64,000 nt of DNA from Artocarpus heterophyllus (lineage: Eukaryota; Streptophyta; Magnoliopsida; Rosales; Moraceae): NCBI GenBank assembly GCA_025403435.1, contig CM046349.1, forward strand, positions 24,303,854 through 24,367,853, given 5' to 3'. Within the stretch, counting starts at the first letter, position 1. The number at the start of each line of letters is the position of its first letter. Below are positions 58,001 through 64,000 of this stretch, one piece after another. Position numbers and translations under genes: made by a program. Below the pieces are notes generated by a model. That model was not told the DNA's origin. It worked only from the letters and a program-made list of their open reading frames with translations, and did not search any database.

Positions 58001-58243
58001 ATGCCACAATTTATTATTGCAATAGTAAAACAAGTTTTGTGTGTACAATCATTACACTATTATTAGTTGACGACAAGACTTGTTCCGTTGTTATTCTAGT
58101 ATCACAGGTTTTTTTGTTCTTAAAAAACCTGCTTTAAAAATTCTTTTTCATTCCGACTCTAACTGAGAAGACTCTTGTTTCTATGCTTTTAGAGCATAAA
58201 AGGGGGCAAATCCAAATCCATATATACCTTTGTTGTGAGACAA

Positions 58244-58592
58244 TGAAAGAACCATGTCGATAAATCTTGACCATTATATTTAGAGTTAAAAAAGAATTGG
58301 ATGATATGACCATTAAATTGAAGGTTCAAATACGAAAAAAATGCAGAAGTTTTTAAAAGGTAAATTAAAGAATATACTTTATTAAGAATTGCACTAACGT
58401 TAGAGAAAAAAAAAACAAATAAAAAAAAAAGGTTGAAAAATATAATAAAATAAAAGAAACAAGTAAGCTTAATGTGTGAGGTGTGTTCTCAAAAGAGCCA
58501 TGTGAATAAATCTTGACCACCATATTTAGAGTTTAAATAAATTGAGAAATGTGAACCATTAGATTGAAGGTTGAAGTGCAAAAGAAGTGCAA
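58244..58592. repeat. Diverged direct duplication of about 100 bp
   Basis: 58244-58347 and 58491-58592 align over most of their length, sharing ATAAATCTTGACCA, ATATTTAGAGTT and ATTGAAGGTT with mismatches and small gaps. They are separated by about 145 bp of A-rich sequence. No coding capacity is seen. It could be two copies of a small element or a local duplication. Confidence 0.75.
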
Positions 58593-59523
58593 CCTTATTT
58601 TTCCTTCTATAAATACTTTAGATTATAGGTATAGTGATTTGTCCTAATTTATTGATGAGTATAAAAAGTTTTAAATTTTAAAAAACTAATCCGCCCCTTC
58701 TTGGATAGTCATACTTTTGATAACACCCACAACAAGAGCCCGTAATTAGTATCAATGATATTTCTAGATATTTTTCTTCTTTTTGGGCTACCTTGATTGT
58801 GTTGATTAATAGGTTACGTACATACATTCATTGAATTCATAAGCACTGCAATAGTTTACTTCTTCCAAAAAAAAAATAAATCTTCTAAGATTTTGAATAA
58901 TAATTTGCAATGTCCTCTTAAGTTAACAAGTCAATCGTCAATTTATTCGTATTCGTCTAGCCTAAAAAGTGTTACCTTTTATAAACATCTTTTAAAATTA
59001 AATCCGTAAATTGTAATGAGATACAAACTAGGTGGAATCGTTAAAAAACTTTCCATACATCTCCGTCTAAGTAAATTTATATCACCCAAGATGACATTAA
59101 TATCAACTTTTCATAACTAACTTTTTGGTTATCAAATAATATAAAACTCTCACATGTTACTACAGTTAAAAGTAAAAAAGTTGCTATAGTAAAAATTTTC
59201 TTTCTAATTAATACGCTATAAGCACTAAACACTACTTATAAGCCTCAATTTCATAAACTTAATCATGTTAGACTTTTAGCTCACCAAAGTAGTTCCAAGA
59301 CAACTTCAAAAATGGTCCAAATAAAACTGAATCCATCATACCTTTATTAATTCATTTAATCATACACGAAAAAGAATCTTTGAAATGATAACTTTTGTCT
59401 TGTCTCAACTTTTTTCCGATAAAACCCAATAATTAATTCAATCTATTTTATTCTCAACTCCCTCGACACTGAATCCTCCTCTTATGACTTAGACATTGAT
59501 ATATCTGTTTCCTTTCCATTTAT

Positions 59524-59546
59524 TTCTTCTTCTTCTTCTTCTTCTT
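59524..59546. repeat. (CTT)n microsatellite
   Basis: A run of about seven CTT triplets followed by T-rich sequence. Confidence 0.85.
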
Positions 59547-60090
59547 TTTTAAAATTTTTTTCCATTTCTCATTTAAGAATAGATTACTCATCACTCTTAA
59601 ATTCTCCGTAAAACACCTCCTTTTTAATATAACTTACATGTCTTTACATGATCGTAACAAGCCACCACCAATTTCTGCTTTTTTTTTTTTTTTTGCTTTG
59701 ATATTTAACACCGTATAGCTAATGCTACAAGTGCAACATTAATATCAACACTAACTTTCCTATTTCTCTTCTTTTTCTTTTATTTGATCACTTAAACCAT
59801 GTATTATCATCATATCTTATTATCATTTATTATGCATCTGGTCTTGAATGTGGTCCTTAAAAGTTTTGAATTCTATTGACAATATTCATAGATCGTTACC
59901 TTCATAAATATTGACAAATCATACTTTATCTTTTTTTTTCCCCTCCTTCCACGTGAAAAACAAATGTTGCCCATACATCTTTAACTCCCAAAGCTTTCTA
60001 ACTTATTGACATAAAAATAAATAAAACTAATAATTATAGTCTAATGCTTACTTTAGAGACCATAAACATTTCTTAATCACCACACAAATT

Positions 60091-60260
60091 AAATATTTTA
60101 GGATTAGCAAATTGGGGCATTACATGATTAATTAATAAAAAATTCTATTTTATAATTAAACTAGCAACTTACCCTAAATATATTAGGATTAGCAAATTGG
60201 GGCATTACATAATTAATTAATAAAAAATTATAATTGGTAATTAAATTAACAACTCACATT
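60091..60260. repeat. Tandem duplication with an 85-bp period
   Basis: The segment beginning AAATATTTTAGGATTAGCAA at 60091 recurs at 60176 with few changes over the first 54 bases. The remaining 30 bases of each unit are more diverged. Two copies only. Confidence 0.85.
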
Positions 60261-62323
60261 AGAAAGTTTATATAAAAGAGTTGTAGGGAAATTGAGATTT
60301 GTATTTGTTCTAAGGTTTGGGTGGAAAACTACATGTATGCACATGCTCGGATATCCGTCAATGTATAGGTGGGGAAGTCATTACTCATTGGGAAGGATGT
60401 GTAAGAAATGTTAGAAATATATCAGTAGATAAAGACACATGTCTTCTGTTAATAAGCTACTTTATTATGTAATTGCATATGGTATGCTCATATTATTAAT
60501 ATGCATGTGACCATAACAAGATCCGTTACTAAAAATGCTTGTGTTTTGAGTTAAGTATATCACAATGTACCAGCAAATGGTAACAATAAGATGATACAAG
60601 CGAGTAGATATAGAGAATTCTCTTGCGTGATTGATATGCATATTACTAATATAATGTCCGACGCTAAAAATATTTGTTAATCACTTGAAGATTTCACTCT
60701 AAGATATTAAGATGTGTATATTTCTCATATGGAAATGAGATCGAAAGTAATAAATAAAATTGTAGTACAATCCTCTAAATTTCTAGTAAATTTGTACGGA
60801 GAGAATTGGGGGTGGTAATATGTATTGGTGGGTCCTGTTAGTGTTAGGCTTATTTGTAGAAATTACGTTAACCTTAACATAACTCATGATCCAAATGGGT
60901 TGAGAAATCACAACCTTCATATGACCTGTCCTAACATAGTTGACACTTACAAGACCTACACAAACCAATTACCTTTGTGATCTACCACCAACAATCGATC
61001 TGCAATACACTCAACCAAAATCAACCCATAACCCGCTAATGACCTATGACTTATTTTTTTAATTTTAAAATTTATGCACTTAAATTACATTTAAAACATA
61101 AAACACGTATATCCTCAAAATCAATTAGTTACATGCCACAACAACTAATCACTCCTAAAAATTTAAAAGAACATCAAACCAAAAGTAGGGAAAAAGTATT
61201 TAAAATTAGTATGGTAATCAAACGGGTCAATTTAGTGACATAAGTTGACATGAACATAACCCTTTTTTGATGGGTCAATTTCAGGTTAATATTAAATTAA
61301 CAATGACTCATTTTTTTGATACTAACCCGCAAAAAAAATTAATTCATGTTCGTATCGTGTCATCATTTTGTAACCCTTATTGCTATTCTCATGAAGAACT
61401 ATATAGGTGGAGAATGTCTATCTTCTATTAGCTAGAGACTTCTTTAGACTTTTGGCTATTAGAAAAAAAAAAAAAAAAAGACTAAAATTTCTCACTATGA
61501 ACATTGGTCTCTCCAATGTTGTTGTTCAAGCCAAATGTTGTTGATTAAAAAAAAAACGTGCGTAGAACACAACGGATAGGTTTGTTAACATTTTTCTAAA
61601 CCTTTTAGGATATATTTCATGTTCCTCTATAAACACTTATCACATTTGTTGTTCCTATTTATTTAACTAACAACTTTGGACGATCAAGTGTTTAAAAACT
61701 TTACAATCTTTTTCATTAGTCTCATCTTCATGAATTAATTAGTATATGTGCATTGTTTGATTCTTTTTTTCTCAATCATCTTTCCACTCCTTGTTGGATA
61801 TAATTTTCTTAACTTTAAGGTAAGATTACATAAAGCTCTAGATGAAGCCAAAAGAGGACCTAAAGGAAAAAAAAAATCATTAAAGATATTTTTATAGCAA
61901 AAAATAATTAATTGAAGTTTCGAGTCAAACTCAACATCATCTATAAGTGGTATACGTTAAAAAATTGATTTTGTGATACAGTGCAATTTTAGTTTTTTTT
62001 TTTATTTAATCACCTAGAATTTAACTCAGACTGCTATAAACTATAAATTAAATTTTAGATAATCAGACGTATTGATAACCGAAAGTAACACTTCTGACTG
62101 ATCAAAACTTCAGGAAAAAATCTTAACCTTTAGATCTTCAATGTTATGTCTCTTCCTTTAGGCTGTTGTGTGAGTGGACACAACTCAGTAGATATTCAAT
62201 ACAACCTTTTCCCTTCGAACCACTATGACGTAGAGGAGCAATAATCAATAAAGGTAAGTAATCTAAGCTTTACTCTCTCTAATTTGCACTATAGAAGTTT
62301 GAGAATAAATGATGACCTAAGGC

Positions 62324-62337
62324 CTCTATTTATAGAG
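62324..62337 (-). promoter_or_regulatory. TATA-like palindrome CTCTATTTATAGAG
   Basis: On the minus strand it gives CTATAAATAGAG followed by GGCC, similar in layout to LTR or gene core promoters (compare G2 at 54676). No transcript structure or LTR pair could be shown around it. Confidence 0.25.
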
Positions 62338-64000
62338 TAGGTTAAAGAAATCAGAAGACTATCAAAACTGGAAGAAATTTTTTCTCTCCTCCTTGTAGAA
62401 CACGTCAACCATATGGGTACTATCCCCATGGTACATGTCTACCACTAGTAGATGGTGAATTCAACCAATCATAGGGTAGGGTTTTGTGACTTCCTGCATC
62501 ATCCAAGATAACTCCAATTCATATAGTTCTAATTTAAACTAGAATTCTATTATTTAAAATATAATGACCTACTTTAAATAATTAGATTGTTACTGGCCTA
62601 GTGGCTTGTACCATATAACCTTCTATACTACCTATGGTAAATGCATCTACCAAGCTTCTCAAGGAATTAGCAAGCTAGTTTTGGGACCTAATGGATATAT
62701 ATTTATCAAGCTCTAATTTTAAAAGATAATATAATTTTGAATTAATTATTGTTGGTGCTCTTTTGTGGCAGGCTTGCTAATGTGGAGGGTGTAGCTCACG
62801 TGGTCTCTTGTGGTTGGTCCAAGTAATACATAATGTGGTAGCATGTTAGGTGGCAATGACCGATGAGAGTGTGATCACATCTCTGACATGAAAAATGGCC
62901 CAAGTTGTTGTCTTTGCAAACAACAAATGTTGGCCTAGCTAGGTACAGGCTAAACCTTGATGACCCCAAGGAGAGAAGTTTCCAAGGGTGACACCCATTG
63001 TGATTTCGGTCTGTGGCTATGAAGATTTCATGGAAAGAGATCTCTAAGCAAGCGAACACATAGGATAGAAATGTAACCAATTTGTGGAGGTGAGAGTGAG
63101 TTTTTTATACTAGTTGTGTTATACAGTAAAGAAATATGGCACATTAGATGATGTCAGTTATTACACCAAAGGCAAGGTTGACCTATGGATTATGTTTTAG
63201 TCCTAATAGAGAGTATTTTTCTTGAGAGTTTATTGCTCCACTAACATCATTGGGAGGAATGCATAAAAGCTTGTTCTAGAGGGATCTCACTAGAAACCAT
63301 GGAGTTTTTGATTTTTCGATGAGAGAACTTGAGTGTTTCAAGGCTAAGAGGGCATTTTCTAAAGTTGTGGCTACTGTTTTGGATTGAAAATGGCCTTGTG
63401 GGTTTTTGTAAAGTGTTGAGTGATTATTGCGATGATGTGTGAGTTCATGGTAGGCCTTGAAAAACTAGCTGTATTCTGGTTTAGTTGAGGCCTTGCTATT
63501 CTAGAACCTTAGTTGGGTGGTTTTCAACCAAAGTTTCAAGCTGTAGGCCAAATGGGGTAGCCAATTGATGCGGGAAAACTCCCTTTAGGGGGCTTTAAAA
63601 AGATGCTTAACCTAGTTTTGACCTTCACAAGGTCACTTGACGTGAATAATATATTGGATGGCTTATAAAAAGGGACAATAAGTTTTAAGAAGTTTTTTCC
63701 TCCTTTTTTGTGCAAGTTTGGGTTTTTTGGACAGAGATTCCTAGTTTGACTTCTAAGTAAAAAGGAAAAGTCATCCTTGTTGTTTTCTATAGCTCTTTCC
63801 TCAGATTAGGAGACCTACTTGTGCTAATTGGGTTAGGTAATTGTTGTAAAACAAGTACGCAGTGAAATTTTAAAAATTTTAAGTTAGAGTATTTTTCAAA
63901 ACAAAAATTTGACATGCTAAATACATAAATTAATGATAGATTTTACTAACCTCTTTTGTGAACCGAAACGCAACAATAATCTATGAAGAAAAGAACATCC

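Larger units (their letters stand above)
55069..64000. other. AT-rich flanking DNA, no gene recognised
   Basis: About 9 kb beyond the G2 LTR has no frame longer than about 95 codons and no domain or RNA gene that I recognise. It holds long A and T runs (for example 59680-59695 and 61462-61478), a CTT microsatellite and two diverged local duplications listed separately. The stretch 62760-63580 is less AT-rich than the rest, but I could not identify it. It could be intergenic DNA, a large intron, or old unrecognisable transposon sequence. Confidence 0.5.

Noticed and set aside
62796..63080. A 94-codon minus-strand frame with several Cys/His residues as a possible zinc finger gene
   Set aside because: The Cys/His spacing fits no finger class I know, no neighbouring exon is visible, and the frame is short. 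Left as unassigned sequence.

Overview
The window is plant nuclear DNA, probably from a flowering plant with repeat-rich, AT-rich intergenic space. I find no cellular protein-coding gene. About 53 of the 64 kb (roughly 2.0-55.1 kb) is a nested stack of LTR retrotransposons. The flanks (1-1.26 kb and 55.1-64 kb) are AT-rich and hold only simple repeats and short duplications. Every retrotransposon polyprotein seen is broken by stops, frameshifts, truncation or later insertions.

Layer 0 (oldest): two Ty3/Gypsy elements of the Tat type lie on the minus strand. G2 runs from its 5' LTR at 54425-55068 down to its integrase at about 32571. It is fused head-to-tail with G1, which runs from its gag end at about 32570 down to its integrase at 3190 and an antisense ORF remnant near 2.0-2.26 kb. 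The fusion removed the end of G2 and the start of G1.

Layer 1: Copia element A (4823-29966, + strand) sits in the RNase H region of G1. Its flanking duplications are acctt/gcctt. Chromovirus-type Gypsy C2 (43526-52405, - strand) sits in the protease of G2 with a perfect ggcat duplication. A related element C1 (35217-42570, + strand) sits in the reverse transcriptase of G2 with a perfect agtat duplication. C1 lacks its 3' LTR and ends instead in a tRNA-like (SINE-like) segment.

Layer 2 (youngest): a tandem unit B of the same Copia family as A (13939-29404, LTR-internal-LTR-internal-LTR) is inserted in the 3' LTR of A. A single caaat duplication flanks the whole tandem. In each case the empty site can be rebuilt from a related copy in the window, so the nesting order is well supported.

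The most unusual signal is a degenerate tandem array with a palindromic core (TCGGC-AG/CT-GCCGA) and a period of about 21-22 bp. It occurs in the LTR and the untranslated leader of the Copia family, and at both ends of the LTR of the unrelated chromovirus family. In each family the two arrays are in opposite orientations. Unit number differs between LTRs of one element, so the arrays change length.
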